Of a stretch of 64,000 nucleotides of DNA, positions 25,659-35,746 are shown in pieces. The notes below the pieces were generated by a model. That model ran no database searches, was not told where the DNA came from, and was given only the letters and a program-made list of their open reading frames with translations. The stretch's first letter is position 1. Each line of letters starts with the position of its first letter. The stretch comes from Microbulbifer rhizosphaerae. Its GTDB lineage: Bacteria > Pseudomonadota > Gammaproteobacteria > Pseudomonadales > Cellvibrionaceae. The translations under genes and the position numbers were made by a program. Location: NCBI RefSeq assembly GCF_014191725.1, contig NZ_JACHWZ010000010.1, positions 1-64,000 on the forward strand, written 5' to 3'.

Positions 25659-26726
25659 TTACGGGTTGCGGACCAGGTCCATGACCTCGAGCGGGCGGTC
25701 CGACTCCAGTATCAGCGCCAGGCTCATCTTTTCGAAGCTGCGGAAGACCATCAGCATCCCGGCGTATTCGTCCGGCAGTTTGACGGTGTCGCGCTCGATG
25801 CGATCGCGCACCATGGCACCGCGCTTGTAGATGGACAATACGTGACCCGGCTGCAGACCCTCGCGCTCGCCGCGGTTGATCACCACTACATCGTACTTGC
25901 CGATGTTAGTGACCCCTTCATCCACGCCGAGGATGACCCCTTCCACCGGTACCGCCGGTGCGCCAGGCTGGAACAGCGCGGCAATTGAGCGCTCCTCCAC
26001 CGGCAGCAGGCGATCCTCCAGGCGGATTTCGCGGGCCGTGCGGGTCACCTCCATGGTGGCCACGGCGAAATCTTCGCGGTGATCCGGGTCCAGTTGGAAG
26101 AGGTCCACCGAGCCCACGTCCAGGGCCTGCATACCCAGGGTTTCCCCGGTGTAGGGATCCACGTAGAGGTCGCCGGGGCGGTAGATGCCGTAGGAAGGCA
26201 GTGGCATGCTGAAATCGCCACGGGCGTAGAGTTTGTCACCGGCGCCGATCAGGATGCGCTGGTCGTCGCCGGAAATCACATAGGGAGTGCCCTTGAAGGC
26301 ATCCGGCCCCACAATCCGCGTGCGGGACAGGAAGGCGTTGATAGCATCCAGGGGAATCGCCGGAATCGCCTGGCCCACCGGCTCGCGGCGCACACTGGGG
26401 TAGAGTTTGCTGGCGTCGGCGACGGGAGAGAGCTTGTAGGCGCGCGGGCCGCGCTCCAGGTGCAGCTGCGGCTGGCCCTCGACGTAGACCAGGCGCAGGC
26501 GGTCGCCGGGGTAGATCAGGTGGGGGTTATCCACCTGTGGATTCACCTGCCAGATCTCCGGCCAGAACCAGGGCTGGGTGAGGAATTTACCGGAGATATC
26601 CCACAGGGTATCCCCCTCCTGCACCACATAGACATCCGGGTGGTCCGGGTTGAGGCGTACATCCTGGGCCTGAAGGCCCAAGGTCACCGCCAGCAGGACA
26701 GCGGCGGCCAGAAGAATTTTTTTCAT
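25659..26726 (-). CDS. LysM-domain peptidoglycan-binding exported protein
   Basis: A 355-aa protein with a signal peptide (about residues 1-21, ending LGLQAQ). A LysM motif at about 33-82 (YVVQEGDTLWDISGKFL, then WPEIWQVNPQVDNPHLIYPGDRLRLVYV) should bind glycan strands in the cell wall. The remaining 270 residues match the uncharacterised LysM-containing protein encoded before dprA in many gammaproteobacteria and include strands such as YVISGDDQRILIGAGDKLYARG. It is transcribed leftwards with dprA and divergently from def. The exact role in the envelope is unknown. Confidence 0.88.
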   Translation of the reverse strand: MKKILLAAAVLLAVTLGLQAQDVRLNPDHPDVYVVQEGDTLWDISGKFLTQPWFWPEIWQVNPQVDNPHLIYPGDRLRLVYVEGQPQLHLERGPRAYKLSPVADASKLYPSVRREPVGQAIPAIPLDAINAFLSRTRIVGPDAFKGTPYVISGDDQRILIGAGDKLYARGDFSMPLPSYGIYRPGDLYVDPYTGETLGMQALDVGSVDLFQLDPDHREDFAVATMEVTRTAREIRLEDRLLPVEERSIAALFQPGAPAVPVEGVILGVDEGVTNIGKYDVVVINRGEREGLQPGHVLSIYKRGAMVRDRIERDTVKLPDEYAGMLMVFRSFEKMSLALILESDRPLEVMDLVRNP

Positions 26727-26895
26727 CGAAGCATTCCCATGCTTTTATCGCTTATAATTCACAGCGCCGGTCGCTGTCCGCACAGGGCGGAAAACAGTGA
26801 AATACGGTAACGCGGTAGAAACGGCAAAAAGTCCAGCGCGATCATTATGTTATCAGCGCATCTTCCACAAAGACCAGAAGTTTGTCACAGGTGTT

Positions 26896-27402
26896 ATGGC
26901 CAAACTCGAAATCCTCGAATTCCCCGATCCCCGCCTGCGCCAGGTCGCGAAACCGGTTGCCGAGGTGACCGACGAACTGCGCCAGCTGGTGGACGACATG
27001 TTCGAAACCATGTACGCAGCCCCCGGGGTCGGCCTCGCCGCCACCCAGGTGAACGTGCACAAGCGTCTCGTGGTGATCGACGTGTCCGAGGATCAGAGCG
27101 AACCGCTGGTGTTCATCAACCCGGATATCGAGGTGCTCGACCCGGAACACCACCAGTACGACGAGGGCTGCCTCTCGGTGCCCGGCTTCTACGAGACCGT
27201 CGAGCGCCCGCGCAAGGTGCGCGTGAAGGCGCTGGATCGCGATGGCGAACCCTTCGCCCTGGAGGTCGAGGGCCTGCTCGCGGTGTGCATCCAGCACGAG
27301 GTGGACCACCTCGACGGCAAACTGTTCGTGGACTACATCTCCCCGCTCAAGCGCAATCGCATCCGCTCCAAACTGGAAAAGGCTCACCGCCAGCGCGCCT
27401 GA
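26896..27402 (+). CDS. def: Peptide deformylase
   Basis: Def removes the formyl group from nascent N-formylmethionine peptides at the ribosome exit and depends on a ferrous or other divalent metal. All three motifs are visible in the 168 aa: [16 protein letters not shown] (metal-binding Cys) and QHEVDHLDG (HExxH). The start at 26896 ([15 protein letters not shown]) is preferred to an in-frame ATG 33 codons upstream, because the sequence before it does not match the family. It leads the rightward def-fmt-rsmB-trkA-trkH group. The divergent gap to the LysM gene contains a TATAAT-like sequence at 26753-26758. Confidence 0.96.
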   Translation: MAKLEILEFPDPRLRQVAKPVAEVTDELRQLVDDMFETMYAAPGVGLAATQVNVHKRLVVIDVSEDQSEPLVFINPDIEVLDPEHHQYDEGCLSVPGFYETVERPRKVRVKALDRDGEPFALEVEGLLAVCIQHEVDHLDGKLFVDYISPLKRNRIRSKLEKAHRQRA

Positions 27403-27435
27403 CGACCGGCGCGCCATCACACAAATCCCAGGTTT

Positions 27436-28398
27436 ATGACCCGACCTCTGAAGATTGTTTTTGCCGGCACCCCGGACTTTGCCGCCGCGCACCTGCAGGT
27501 ACTGCTGGACAGCGAACACCGGGTGATCGCCACCTATACCCAGCCGGACAGGCCCGCCGGCCGCGGCAAGAAGCTGCTCGCCAGTCCGGTCAAGCAACTG
27601 GCCCAGCGGCGCGATATTCCCGTCTACCAGCCCCAGAGCCTGCGCGACCCATCCGCACAGGAGGAACTGGCGGCCCTGGGCGCCGATGTGATGGTGGTGG
27701 TCGCATACGGTCTGATTCTGCCGCAGGTGGTGCTCGACATTCCGCCACTGGGCTGCATCAACGTGCACGCTTCGCTGCTGCCCCGCTGGCGCGGTGCGGC
27801 GCCGATCCAGCGCGCCATCGAGGCCGGTGACGCGGAGAGCGGTGTGACCATCATGCAAATGGAGGCGGGGCTGGACACCGGCCCGGTAGTGGTGGAGAGC
27901 CGCTGCCGGATCGCGCCCGCGGACACCGGCGGCAGTCTGCACGACAAGCTGGCGGAGCTGGGCGGCCCGGCGCTGTTGCGGGCGCTGGAACAGCTCGCCG
28001 CCGGCTCCGCCGAACCCCGGGTCCAGGACGACAGCGCCGCCACCTATGCCGGCAAGATCAGCAAGGAGGAGGCGCGCATCGACTGGCAGCGCCCGGCGGA
28101 GGAACTGGAAAAGCAGATCCGCGCCTTCAATCCTTTCCCTGTGTGTTGGACTACTTTTACCGACGACAGGGGCGAGCAGCGCCTGCGCATCTACAAAGCA
28201 CAACTGGAGCGCGGCTGCCACGGCGATGCGCCCGGTACCATTCTCGGCGTCGACGACGAGGGCATTCTGGTAGCCTGTGGCCGCGAGGCGCTCCGCCTGC
28301 AGTCGCTGCAGCTGCCGGGCAGGAAGGCGCTGCCGGCAGCGGAAATCCTCAAGGGCCACCGCGAGCTGTTTGCCCCCGGCAACCGGCTGGGGCAATAA
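27436..28398 (+). CDS. fmt: Methionyl-tRNA formyltransferase
   Basis: Fmt formylates initiator Met-tRNA with 10-formyltetrahydrofolate, so it acts just before the deformylase encoded 33 nt upstream. The 320-aa protein has the catalytic formyltransferase domain (KIVFAGTPDFAAAHL, the active-site segment INVHASLLPRWRGAAPIQRAI, then GVTIMQMEAGLDTGPVV) and a C-terminal OB-like tRNA-binding domain from about residue 205 (RAFNPFPVCWTTF). The length is normal. ATG start with CCCAGG upstream. Confidence 0.96.
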   Translation: MTRPLKIVFAGTPDFAAAHLQVLLDSEHRVIATYTQPDRPAGRGKKLLASPVKQLAQRRDIPVYQPQSLRDPSAQEELAALGADVMVVVAYGLILPQVVLDIPPLGCINVHASLLPRWRGAAPIQRAIEAGDAESGVTIMQMEAGLDTGPVVVESRCRIAPADTGGSLHDKLAELGGPALLRALEQLAAGSAEPRVQDDSAATYAGKISKEEARIDWQRPAEELEKQIRAFNPFPVCWTTFTDDRGEQRLRIYKAQLERGCHGDAPGTILGVDDEGILVACGREALRLQSLQLPGRKALPAAEILKGHRELFAPGNRLGQ

Positions 28399-28401
28399 AG
28401 G

Positions 28402-29709
28402 GTGGCCGCAGATACGCGCGCAGCGGCCGCGCAGGTAATCGCCGCCCTGCTCGACGGCCGCGGCTCCCTGTCGAAACTGCTGCCACAGGCGGAAGCCCGC
28501 ACTTCCGAGCGCGACCGCCCGCTGCTGCGCGAGCTCTGTTACGGCTGCGCGCGCACCGCGCCGCGCCTGCAACTGGTGGCCGACAAATTGTTGCGCAGGC
28601 CGCCGGCAGATAAAGAGATCAGCGCACTGGTACTGCTCGGCCTCTACCAGTTGGAATACACCCGAATCCCCGACCACGCCGCCATCTCCGCCACGGTAAA
28701 CGCCGCGCGCCAACTGGAACACCCCCACGCCACCGGCCTGATCAACGGCGTGCTGCGCAATTACCAGCGCAGCCGCGAACAACTGGAGAGGAAACTCTCC
28801 GGCAATCCGCAGTTCAGCTCCGCCCACCCGGCATGGCTACAGCAGCGTATTAAAGCCGCCTGGGGAGACAGCGCGCGGGAGATTTTCCGGGCCAACAACG
28901 CCAACCCGCCGATGACCCTGCGGGTCAACACCGCCTTGGTCACTGTCGCCGACTACCTCGCCCGGCTCGAACAGGTGGGAATCGCCGCGCGCCCCTGCGC
29001 CGTTTCGCCGGTGGGGATCACCCTGGAGGCGCCCCGCGCGGTGCAGGAACTGCCGGGCTTCGAGCAGGGGCTGGCGAGCGTGCAGGACGAATCCGCCCAG
29101 CTGGCCGCGTTGCTGCTGCAACCCGGCCCCGGCGAGCGGGTGCTGGACGCCTGCGCTGCCCCCGGCGGCAAGACCTGCCACCTGCTCGAACAGCAGCCGG
29201 ACCTGCAGCTCAGCGCACTGGATATCGAGGAGGAGCGCCTGGACCGGGTAGCGGAGAACCTCTCCAGAATCGGCGCCAGCGCGGAACTGATCTGCGCCGA
29301 TGCCGCCGAGCCGGATGCCTGGTGGGACGGCCAACCCTTCGACCGTATACTGCTGGACGCGCCCTGCTCCGCCACCGGCGTGATCCGCCGCAATCCGGAT
29401 ATCAAGCTGCTGCGCCGGGAGACGGATATTGCAGAGCTGGCGGCGCTGCAGGCGAAAATCCTGCGCTTTCTGTGGAAGCTGCTCAAGCCCGGGGGCACCC
29501 TGCTCTACGCCACCTGCTCCATACTGCCGGAAGAGAATGCCGGGGTGGTCGCGGGATTCGTTGCGGCGACCCCTGATGCGCGCGACAATACGCCGCAGCA
29601 ACTGGGCGGAAAACCCTGGGGCGAACCGCAGGCGGCGGGTGTGCAGCTGTTCCCCGAGCCCGAAGGTGGCGACGGTTTCTACTACGCTCTGTTGAACAAA
29701 GCCGAATAA
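28402..29709 (+). CDS. rsmB: 16S rRNA (cytosine-967-C5)-methyltransferase
   Basis: RsmB (Fmu/Sun) methylates C967 of 16S rRNA with S-adenosylmethionine. The 435-aa protein has an N-terminal NusB-like RNA-binding domain (about 1-130, with ELCYGCAR and [21 protein letters not shown]) and a C-terminal Rossmann methyltransferase: [33 protein letters not shown] and [11 protein letters not shown], the last two carrying the paired cysteines of m5C enzymes. The start is GTG at 28402, 3 nt after the fmt stop, with AAAGG just upstream. Translational coupling is likely. Confidence 0.96.
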   Translation: MAADTRAAAAQVIAALLDGRGSLSKLLPQAEARTSERDRPLLRELCYGCARTAPRLQLVADKLLRRPPADKEISALVLLGLYQLEYTRIPDHAAISATVNAARQLEHPHATGLINGVLRNYQRSREQLERKLSGNPQFSSAHPAWLQQRIKAAWGDSAREIFRANNANPPMTLRVNTALVTVADYLARLEQVGIAARPCAVSPVGITLEAPRAVQELPGFEQGLASVQDESAQLAALLLQPGPGERVLDACAAPGGKTCHLLEQQPDLQLSALDIEEERLDRVAENLSRIGASAELICADAAEPDAWWDGQPFDRILLDAPCSATGVIRRNPDIKLLRRETDIAELAALQAKILRFLWKLLKPGGTLLYATCSILPEENAGVVAGFVAATPDARDNTPQQLGGKPWGEPQAAGVQLFPEPEGGDGFYYALLNKAE

Positions 29710-29734
29710 AAGGCCAGCTCGGGCCAATCATATT

Positions 29735-31120
29735 ATGAAGATCGTAATTCTCGGCGCCGGCCAGGTGGGCGGTTCGCTGGCGGAGAGCCTGGCCTCGGAA
29801 CGCAACGATATTGTGCTTGTGGACACCGGGGAAAAAGCCCTGCGCGAACTGCGCGACCGGCTCGATATCGCGGTGGTGCAGGGCCACGCCGCCCACCCGG
29901 ATATCCTGCTGAACGCCGGCATCGAGGACGCCGATATCCTGGTGGCGGTGACCAACAACGACGAAACCAATATGGCCGCCTGCCAGGTCGCCCACTCGCT
30001 GTTCCGCGTGCCCACCAAGATCGCCCGCGTGCGCGCTGCCTCCTACCTCAAGTATCCGCAACTGTTCGACCCCCAGTCCATCCCCATCGACGTGCTGATC
30101 AGCCCGGAGCAGCTGGTCTCGGAATATATCTCGCGACTGATCGAGCACCCGGGCGCGCTGCAGGTGCTGGACTTCGCCGACGGCCGCGTGCAGCTGGTGG
30201 CGGTGCGCGCGGTGCAGGGCGGCCCGCTGGTGGGGCACCAGCTGCGCTATCTGCGCGAACATATGCCCCGGGTGGACACCCGGGTGGCGGCCGTCTACCG
30301 GCGCAACAACCCGATCATTCCCCAGGGCGACACGGTGATCGAGGCCGGCGACGAAGTGTTTTTTATCGCCGCGCGCGCGGATATCCGCGCGGTGATGAGC
30401 GAGCTGCGCCGCCTGGAGCAGGGCTACAAACGCATCACCATCGCCGGCGGCGGCAATATCGGCCTGCGCCTGGCGCACAAGCTGGAAAACCGCTATTCGG
30501 TAAAAATCATCGAGCAGGAGCACGCGCGCTGCGTGGCTCTCTCTGAGGAGCTCTCCAACAGCATCGTGTTGCACGGTGGCGCCTCGGACCAGGACCTGTT
30601 GCTGGAGGAGAGCATCGACGACACCGATGTGTTTCTCGCGCTCACCAATGACGACGAGGCCAATATCATGTCCTCGCTGCTGGCCAAGCGGTTGGGCGCG
30701 CGCAAGGTGATGACCCTGATCAACAACCCCGCCTATGTGGACCTGGTGCAGGGCGGCGATATCGATATCGCCATCTCGCCGCAGCAGACCACCATTGGCA
30801 CCCTGCTCACCTATGTGCGCCGCGGCGACATGGTCAATGTGCATTCGCTGCGCCGCGGCGCCGCCGAGGCCATCGAGGTGATCGCCCACGGCGACAGCCG
30901 CACCTCCAAGGTGGTGGGCAAAAGGATCGAGGACATCGACCTTCCGGAGGGCGCCGCCATCGGCGCCATAGTGCGCGAGACGGAGAGCGGCAGCGAAGTG
31001 CTGATCGCCCACGACGATGTGGTGGTGCATACCGACGATCATGTGATCGTCTTCCTGGTGAACCGCCGCCATACGCGCCATGTGGAACAATTGTTCCAAG
31101 TGGGCTTTAGTTTCTTCTAA
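29735..31120 (+). CDS. trkA: Trk system potassium uptake regulatory subunit TrkA
   Basis: TrkA is the cytosolic, NAD(H)/ATP-binding gating ring of the Trk potassium uptake channel. The 461-aa sequence contains two RCK units: Rossmann motifs [15 protein letters not shown] at the N-terminus and [16 protein letters not shown] at about residue 234, each followed by a TrkA-C-like domain (about 140-225 and 370-450). The length matches E. coli TrkA. It starts 25 nt after rsmB. The gene for its membrane partner TrkH follows 76 nt later, after a perfect REP-like palindrome. Confidence 0.96.
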   Translation: MKIVILGAGQVGGSLAESLASERNDIVLVDTGEKALRELRDRLDIAVVQGHAAHPDILLNAGIEDADILVAVTNNDETNMAACQVAHSLFRVPTKIARVRAASYLKYPQLFDPQSIPIDVLISPEQLVSEYISRLIEHPGALQVLDFADGRVQLVAVRAVQGGPLVGHQLRYLREHMPRVDTRVAAVYRRNNPIIPQGDTVIEAGDEVFFIAARADIRAVMSELRRLEQGYKRITIAGGGNIGLRLAHKLENRYSVKIIEQEHARCVALSEELSNSIVLHGGASDQDLLLEESIDDTDVFLALTNDDEANIMSSLLAKRLGARKVMTLINNPAYVDLVQGGDIDIAISPQQTTIGTLLTYVRRGDMVNVHSLRRGAAEAIEVIAHGDSRTSKVVGKRIEDIDLPEGAAIGAIVRETESGSEVLIAHDDVVVHTDDHVIVFLVNRRHTRHVEQLFQVGFSFF

Positions 31121-31140
31121 CAAATTGTACGGGCCTCTGT

Positions 31141-31160
31141 GTAGGAGCGGCCGCTCCTAC
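31141..31160. repeat. Perfect 20-bp REP-like palindrome between trkA and trkH
   Basis: GTAGGAGCGG followed by CCGCTCCTAC is a perfect 10+10 palindrome with no loop. It shares the GTAGGAGC head with other short repeats in the window (for example 56878-56939). It may reduce read-through or protect mRNA between the two genes. Confidence 0.75.
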
Positions 31161-31196
31161 AGGAGTAGGCAGTTAACAAAAGGCTGAATCGTCTCG

Positions 31197-32648
31197 ATGC
31201 GGATAGCGGTCATTGCGCGGATTTTCGGAATTCTTCTGACGGTGTTCAGCCTGACCCTGCTGCCGCCGATCGGCGTTTCCCTGTGGTACGACGATCACAC
31301 TCACACCTCCTTCGTCATCGCCTTCGCCATCACCCTGGTCACCGGGCTGTTTATGTGGCTGCCGGTGCACGATCTCAAACAGGAGTTGCGCACCCGCGAC
31401 GGCTTCGTGGTGACCTCCCTGTTCTGGCTGGTACTGGGCAGCTTCGGCGCCCTGCCCTTTATTGTCAGCCCGCAGCCAGCTTTGAGTATTACGGATTCGA
31501 TTTTCGAATCCGTTTCGGGGCTGACCACAACCGGCGCTACCACCATCACCGGGCTGGATACCCTGCCGCCGGCAATTCTCTACTACCGGCAGCAGTTGCA
31601 GTGGTTCGGGGGTATCGGCGTGATCGTCATCGCTCTGGCGATCCTGCCCATGCTGGGGATCGGCGGCATGCAGCTGTACAAGGCGGAAATTCCCGGGCCG
31701 GTGAAAGACACCAAGCTGACCCCGCGCATCGCCGAGACCGCGCGCGCGCTGATGGTGATCTATATCATTCTCACCATCCTCTGTGCCCTGGGCTACTGGT
31801 GGGCCGGCATGACGATATTCGATGCGGTGGGCCACTCCTTTTCCACCGTGGCCAACGGCGGCTTCTCCACCCACGATGCCAGTATGGGATTCTTTGCCAA
31901 CAACCACGCGATCATGCTGGTCTGTATTTTTTTCATGCTCGCAGCCGGTATCAACTTCGGCCTGCACTTTTTCGCCTTTCACAATCGCAGCCTGCGCCAC
32001 TATTGGCGGGACTCCGAATTCCGCTTCTACATCATCCTCACCGTGTCGGCCGCGCTGCTGATCAGCAGCTACCTCTGGCTCCGGGGGGTGTTCGGCCCCG
32101 AGGGAAGCTTTCTGCACGGTGTCTTCCAGGTGGTCTCCATCGGCACCACTGCCGGTTTCGGCTCGGAAAGTTTTTACGCCTGGCCCGCCTTCCTGCCCTA
32201 TGTGCTGCTGATCCTGGGCTTCATGGGTGCCTGCGCCGGCTCCACCTCCGGGGGCATCAAAATGATACGCATTATGCTGATCGTGAAATCCGGCCTGCGC
32301 GAAATGGACCGCCTGGTGCACGCCAACGCGGTGGTGCCCATCAAGGTCAATCGCAAACTAGTGCCGGAGCGGGTGACCGACGCGGTGTGGGGGTTTTTCG
32401 CAGTCTATGTTCTGTCGTTTTTCGTGCTCACGATGGTCGTGATGGCCACCGGTGAGAGCTTCGAAACCTCCTTTTCCACTGTGGGCTCCTGCCTGGGCAA
32501 TATCGGCCCGGCCCTGGGTGAGGCGGCGGCCCACTACGGCGACGTTAACGGGGTGGCAAAATGGTTCCTGATCCTGGCGATGCTGATGGGGCGCCTGGAG
32601 ATTTTCACCCTGCTGGTACTCTTCACGCCCGCTTTCTGGCGCCATTAA
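31197..32648 (+). CDS. trkH: Trk potassium uptake membrane subunit TrkH
   Basis: TrkH/KtrB-type ion-conducting subunit, 483 aa, with the four-fold membrane-pore-membrane arrangement. Selectivity-filter-like turns are visible in FESVSGLTTTGATTITGLD, GHSFSTVANGGFSTHDAS, VVSIGTTAGFGSESF and FSTVGSCLGNIGPALG, each with the conserved central glycine. It imports potassium with TrkA as the gating partner encoded just upstream. ATG at 31197 with AAAGGCTG upstream. Confident. Confidence 0.96.
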   Translation: MRIAVIARIFGILLTVFSLTLLPPIGVSLWYDDHTHTSFVIAFAITLVTGLFMWLPVHDLKQELRTRDGFVVTSLFWLVLGSFGALPFIVSPQPALSITDSIFESVSGLTTTGATTITGLDTLPPAILYYRQQLQWFGGIGVIVIALAILPMLGIGGMQLYKAEIPGPVKDTKLTPRIAETARALMVIYIILTILCALGYWWAGMTIFDAVGHSFSTVANGGFSTHDASMGFFANNHAIMLVCIFFMLAAGINFGLHFFAFHNRSLRHYWRDSEFRFYIILTVSAALLISSYLWLRGVFGPEGSFLHGVFQVVSIGTTAGFGSESFYAWPAFLPYVLLILGFMGACAGSTSGGIKMIRIMLIVKSGLREMDRLVHANAVVPIKVNRKLVPERVTDAVWGFFAVYVLSFFVLTMVVMATGESFETSFSTVGSCLGNIGPALGEAAAHYGDVNGVAKWFLILAMLMGRLEIFTLLVLFTPAFWRH

Positions 32649-32749
32649 TCGCAAAGCCCCCACACGTCGCCGCGGTGCGATAGTCAAGGTAAGTTTTTTC
32701 TGCCAAAGTAGATAGTTACCGGGAAGTAACTAATAAGAACAAGGCAGTA

Positions 32750-33784
32750 ATGGCAAAGAACACCAGCGAGCTCCTCGGCCAGCTGAAAATTGACCGCGAC
32801 GCGGTCCCCGAGACGAGCACCCTATCCTCACGCACTATCGTCGTCGCCGCCAGTATCGGAGTCGCGGCGGGCATACTGGTGGGCGTCCTGGCCACCGCTC
32901 AGTTTACCGGCGAGGCGCCTGAACCGACGCCGCAACAACCCGTCATCGAGTCTGCCTCCACCGCGGCACCCGTCGACCTGCCCGCGCCCTCCGCACAACG
33001 GGAAACCGTGCTCAACGCCTCCGGCTATATTACCCCCCGACGTGTGGCCACAGTGTCCGCGGAAGTCATGGGCCTGATCGCCAGTGTGGATGTCGAAGAG
33101 GGCATGCAGGTGGCCGAGGGCCAGGTGCTGGCGCGCCTGAACGACGCCAAGGCGCGGGTGAACCTGGATTTTGCCAAGGCCCAGGTCCGGGTGCTGGAAG
33201 CCAGAGTGGCAAGTATCGGCGCCGAGCTGGCCGAGGCCCGGCGCCAACAGGTGCGCCATGCGGGGCTGATCGACAAGCACTATTCCAGCCGCGCCGAGCT
33301 CAGCCAGAGCGAGGCCGCGGTGGAAAGCCTGGAGGCACAATTGAAAAGCGCCCAGGCGGATATCCAGGTGGCCCGCCTGGAAGTGCAGCGGCAACAGGAG
33401 CGGCTGCAGGACCACACCATCCGCGCACCCTTTGCCGGCGTGGTCACCCAGAAAAATGCCCAGCCCGGCGAGATAGTCGCCCCCACCTCCGCCGGCGGCG
33501 GTCACACCCGCACCGGCATCTGCACCATCGTGGATATGGATTCCCTGGAGATCGAGGTGGATGTAAACGAGGCTTTTATCGGTCGCGTCTCCGCGGGGCA
33601 GAAGGTGAGCGCCAACCTGGACGCCTACCCGGACTGGGATATTCCCGCCACCGTGGAGGCGATTATCCCCACCGCCGACCGCGCCAAGGCCACGGTGCGG
33701 GTGCGTATCGGTATCGATGAGAAAGACCCGCGCATCCTGCCGGATATGGGGGTCAAGGTAGCTTTTTTGGGGAATAGCGAATAA
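32750..33784 (+). CDS. Periplasmic adaptor (HlyD/MacA-like membrane fusion protein)
   Basis: A 344-aa membrane fusion protein with one N-terminal membrane anchor (about residues 28-50), a proline-rich linker, a barrel-sandwich lipoyl-like half (ATVSAEVMGLIASVDVEEGMQVAEGQVLARLND), a long coiled-coil hairpin (about 140-225) and the returning lipoyl half IRAPFAGVVTQKNAQPGEIV. It would link the downstream ABC permeases to an outer-membrane channel. It starts a four-gene exporter operon with ATPase and two FtsX-type permeases. A REP-like element separates it from the ATPase gene. Cargo unknown. Confidence 0.88.
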   Translation: MAKNTSELLGQLKIDRDAVPETSTLSSRTIVVAASIGVAAGILVGVLATAQFTGEAPEPTPQQPVIESASTAAPVDLPAPSAQRETVLNASGYITPRRVATVSAEVMGLIASVDVEEGMQVAEGQVLARLNDAKARVNLDFAKAQVRVLEARVASIGAELAEARRQQVRHAGLIDKHYSSRAELSQSEAAVESLEAQLKSAQADIQVARLEVQRQQERLQDHTIRAPFAGVVTQKNAQPGEIVAPTSAGGGHTRTGICTIVDMDSLEIEVDVNEAFIGRVSAGQKVSANLDAYPDWDIPATVEAIIPTADRAKATVRVRIGIDEKDPRILPDMGVKVAFLGNSE

Positions 33785-33788
33785 CCAT

Positions 33789-33853
33789 GTGGGAGCCTAC
33801 CCAAGGCGATATTTTTCAGCTTGCAGTAATTCGCCTGCAGGGCAGGCTCCCAC
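33789..33853. repeat. REP-like inverted repeat
   Basis: GTGGGAGCCT (33789-33798) and AGGCTCCCAC (33844-33853) are perfect inverted ends around 45 bases that include an imperfect inner CCTGCAGGGCAGG palindrome. It belongs to the same GTGGGAGCC family as the element at 41723-41898. Confidence 0.75.
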
Positions 33854-33889
33854 AAAAAATATTGATAAAAACACTGGAGGGATTTGGCG

Positions 33890-34585
33890 ATGTCGCAGGA
33901 CGTACTGTTTCAACTCAACGGAGTCAGCAAGAGTTTCGTCAAGGGTAAGGAAAAAATTTCCATCTTCGACGATCTCAATATGACCATCGAACGCGGCGAT
34001 TTTCTCGCCATTATGGGCCCCTCCGGCTCCGGCAAGACCACACTGCTAAATATGCTCGGCGGCGTGGACCAGCCGAGCGGCGGGGAAATCTGGTTCGACG
34101 GCGCCCGCATCGACAGTCTCAGCGAGGGCGAACTCACCCGCTGGCGCGCGCACAATATCGGCTTTATCTTTCAGTTCTACAACCTGATGCCGATGCTCAA
34201 CGCAGCGCGCAACGTGGAACTGCCGCTGCTGCTCACCAAACTCTCCAAGACACAGCGCCGGGCCAACGTGGAAACCGCCCTGACGCTGGTGGGTCTCAGC
34301 GATCGCGCCAAACACATGCCCAGCGAAATGTCCGGCGGCCAGCAACAGCGGGTGGCCATCGCCCGCGCCATCGTTTCCGATCCCAAACTGATTCTGTGCG
34401 ATGAGCCCACCGGCGACCTGGACCGGGAAACCGCCGACGAAATCCTGGAAATGCTCCAGCTGCTCAACCGCGAGCACGGCAAGACCATCGTCATGGTCAC
34501 CCACGACCCGGCGGCGGCCCGGTACGCCAGTCAGACACTGTACCTGGACAAGGGCAAATTCGTGCAGAGGGAAGTGGCGGCATGA
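33890..34585 (+). CDS. ABC transporter ATP-binding protein (MacB/LolD-like)
   Basis: A 231-aa nucleotide-binding subunit of the lipoprotein/macrolide exporter class. Motifs: Walker [11 protein letters not shown]-loop [12 protein letters not shown], signature [15 protein letters not shown], Walker [12 protein letters not shown] and switch histidine VMVTHD. ATG 33890 is preferred to TTG 33884 because GGAGG lies 9 nt before it. The stop overlaps the next permease start by 4 nt (ATGA). With the adaptor and two permeases it forms a MacAB-like mechanotransmission exporter. Confidence 0.94.
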   Translation: MSQDVLFQLNGVSKSFVKGKEKISIFDDLNMTIERGDFLAIMGPSGSGKTTLLNMLGGVDQPSGGEIWFDGARIDSLSEGELTRWRAHNIGFIFQFYNLMPMLNAARNVELPLLLTKLSKTQRRANVETALTLVGLSDRAKHMPSEMSGGQQQRVAIARAIVSDPKLILCDEPTGDLDRETADEILEMLQLLNREHGKTIVMVTHDPAAARYASQTLYLDKGKFVQREVAA

Positions 34586-35742
34586 ACGATCTCTACTTAA
34601 TCTACAAAAACATGACGAGAAAGCCGTTGCGGCTGTTTCTCACCTGTTTCGCCATCTTTATCGCCTTCCTGATTTTCGGTGCGGTCACCACCCTGAAAAG
34701 CGCGCTGGACGCCGGCATCGACCTGGCCGCGGACAACCGCCTGGTAGTGGTCAACAAGATCAACTTCACCCAGCCGCTGCCGATTGCCTACGCGCAAAAG
34801 GTGGCGGCGGTGGACGGCGTAGAGAATGTCACCTACGCCAACTGGTTCGGCGGCTACTATCAGGAGCCGCGCAACCAGATAGTGGCCATGGCAGTGGAGC
34901 CGGAGAGCTGGCTGCAGGTATACGAGCGGGAAATCGTGTTGTCGCCGGAACGGCGCGCCGCCTGGCTGGGCAACCGCCAGGGCGTGATCGTCGGCGAAAG
35001 CCTGGCGCAGCGCCTGGGCTGGAAGATCGGCGACCGGGTGCCGGTCTCCTCCAGTATTTTTTCCCACAAGGACGGCGGCCACACCTGGGACTTCGTAGTG
35101 GAGGGTATTTTTACCGGCAGCGACCCGCAGCACGACACCAATAGCATGTACCTCCATTTCAAGTACTTTATGGAGACCCAGAGCTTCGGCGGCGAGTGGA
35201 TAGGCTGGATCACCCTCACCACTGCGGACGCGGCGCAGAACCAGCGCATCGCCGACGCAATCGACGACGGCTTCGCCAATTCACAGGCGGAAACGGATAC
35301 CAGCACCGAAGAGGCTTTCAGCAAGGCGTTTATCGAACAGATCGGCAATATTGGCCTGATCATCTTCGGCGTGGTGTTCATGGCTTTCTTCACCATACTG
35401 ATCCTGGTCGGCAACACCATGGCCCTGGCGGTGCGCGAGCGCACCGGTGAGATAGCCGTGCTGAAAACCCTGGGCTTCCCCGCCCCGCGCATTTTCAAAA
35501 TGGTTCTGACGGAGTCCCTGCTGATCGCCCTGATCGGCGGCCTCGCCGGCCTGGGCGCCGCCTGGCTGATTATCGAAGGTGCCAAGGGCACCATGGCCCA
35601 GTTCCTGCCCAACCTGATGCTGGATTCCGGCATAGCCCTGCAGGCGCTGCTATTTATGCTGCTGCTGGGGCTGATCACCGGGCTGCTGCCGGCGCTCAAC
35701 GCGCTGCGCCTGAATATCGTCACTGCATTCAATCGGGGGTAA
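34582..35742 (+). CDS. ABC transporter permease, FtsX/MacB family (first)
   Basis: A 386-aa permease. It has an N-terminal membrane helix (about 15-38), a roughly 220-residue periplasmic MacB-PCD-like domain (about 45-255) and three C-terminal helices (about 263-290, 315-340 and 350-372) with the FtsX signature around VRERTGEIAVLKTLGFPAPRIFKMVLTESLLIALIGG. The start overlaps the ATPase gene by 4 nt. The second permease follows after 4 nt. Half-size permeases paired in this way form a heterodimer. Substrate not predictable. Confidence 0.92.
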   Translation: MNDLYLIYKNMTRKPLRLFLTCFAIFIAFLIFGAVTTLKSALDAGIDLAADNRLVVVNKINFTQPLPIAYAQKVAAVDGVENVTYANWFGGYYQEPRNQIVAMAVEPESWLQVYEREIVLSPERRAAWLGNRQGVIVGESLAQRLGWKIGDRVPVSSSIFSHKDGGHTWDFVVEGIFTGSDPQHDTNSMYLHFKYFMETQSFGGEWIGWITLTTADAAQNQRIADAIDDGFANSQAETDTSTEEAFSKAFIEQIGNIGLIIFGVVFMAFFTILILVGNTMALAVRERTGEIAVLKTLGFPAPRIFKMVLTESLLIALIGGLAGLGAAWLIIEGAKGTMAQFLPNLMLDSGIALQALLFMLLLGLITGLLPALNALRLNIVTAFNRG

Positions 35743-35746
35743 GCCA